Shown: piece after piece, positions 64,000 to 64,000 of the stretch
Layout: each line of letters starts with the position of its first letter
How positions within the stretch are numbered: position 1 is the stretch's first letter
Assembly (NCBI GenBank): GCA_947303805.1
Contig: CAMYZE010000001.1
Location: 1-64,000 of the forward strand
Direction of reading: 5' to 3'
DNA: 64,000 nucleotides
DNA from: an uncultured Clostridia bacterium
Lineage (GTDB): Bacteria; Bacillota; Clostridia; Lachnospirales; Lachnospiraceae
Made by a program: the position numbers and the translations under genes
Notes under the pieces: model-generated
What the model was told of the DNA's origin: nothing
Databases searched by the model: none
Seen by the model: the letters and a program-made list of their open reading frames with translations, nothing else

Positions 64000-64000
64000 A

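Noticed and set aside
27625..62961. Many plus-strand open frames of 60-199 codons opposite the giant gene, e.g. 47333-47893, 55253-55852 and 38705-39262
   Set aside because: They are antisense to a continuous, domain-rich reading frame, lack ribosome sites and domain matches, and arise from its biased codon use.
27430..63999. Giant frame as an assembly artefact
   Set aside because: Every module distance is a whole number of codons, modules differ clearly from each other, and a full N-to-C domain order is present; an artefact would more likely give exact repeats or frameshifts.

Overview
The window looks like a low-GC anaerobic Firmicute, most likely a Lachnospiraceae-type clostridium. The signs are AT-rich intergenic DNA, strong GGAGG ribosome sites, TTGACA/TATAAT promoters, family II (Mn) pyrophosphatase with CBS domains, MtaD, DUF6273 lipoproteins, BspA-type (DUF285) repeats and C-terminal cell-wall-binding repeats. 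The genus is not fixed by the sequence. Nearly everything reads on the minus strand; thrB (15038-15892) is the only clear complete plus-strand gene. REGION 1 (1-12.1 kb) is an accessory, decayed island. It holds an AAA ATPase + TOPRIM gene pair of the RloA/RloB-PARIS-OLD defence type, two unrecognised lipoproteins, a BrnT-type toxin-antitoxin pair, a flavoprotein, a DUF4143 ATPase, a DUF6273 lipoprotein and a nucleotidyltransferase/small-protein pair. Between these lie four C-terminal tails of serine recombinases, an aldo/keto reductase tail, a probable KilA-N fragment, an IS3 OrfA fragment and four same-orientation copies of a ~93-bp inverted-repeat element that always sits at or just past a stop codon. 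Two short arrays with ~10-bp phasing lie in the 2417-3125 intergenic gap. REGION 2 (12.1-27.4 kb) is more ordinary chromosome: a CodA-like amidohydrolase behind a leader with an apparent mini-ORF/attenuator, Mn-dependent pyrophosphatase, divergent homoserine kinase, then a compact minus-strand run reading mtaD > 49-aa protein > TPR membrane protein > class A PBP > M16C lipoprotein protease > metal ABC ATPase > metal ABC permease, with gaps of -1 to 36 nt. A tRNA-Leu(UAG) and a secreted protein with two SGNH-like domains follow. REGION 3 (27.4 kb to the window edge) is one uninterrupted gene, open at its 5' end, encoding at least 12,189 residues of a secreted surface protein. From N to C it shows polymorphic-membrane-protein-like beta-helix repeats, three DUF285 leucine-rich blocks, eleven long beta-helix modules each opened by an ATQYVA-type sequence, Listeria-Bacteroides (Flg_new-like) repeats, a Gly/Ser linker and cell-wall-binding repeats. 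Ten of the eleven modules carry an exactly spaced H-x-H-x2-C-G-x8-H-x5-H motif. The modules fall in two length classes (506-541 and 692-776 residues) and are partly arranged as long+short pairs, so the gene appears to have grown by nested duplication. This repetitive His/Cys-bearing fibre is the most unusual thing in the window.
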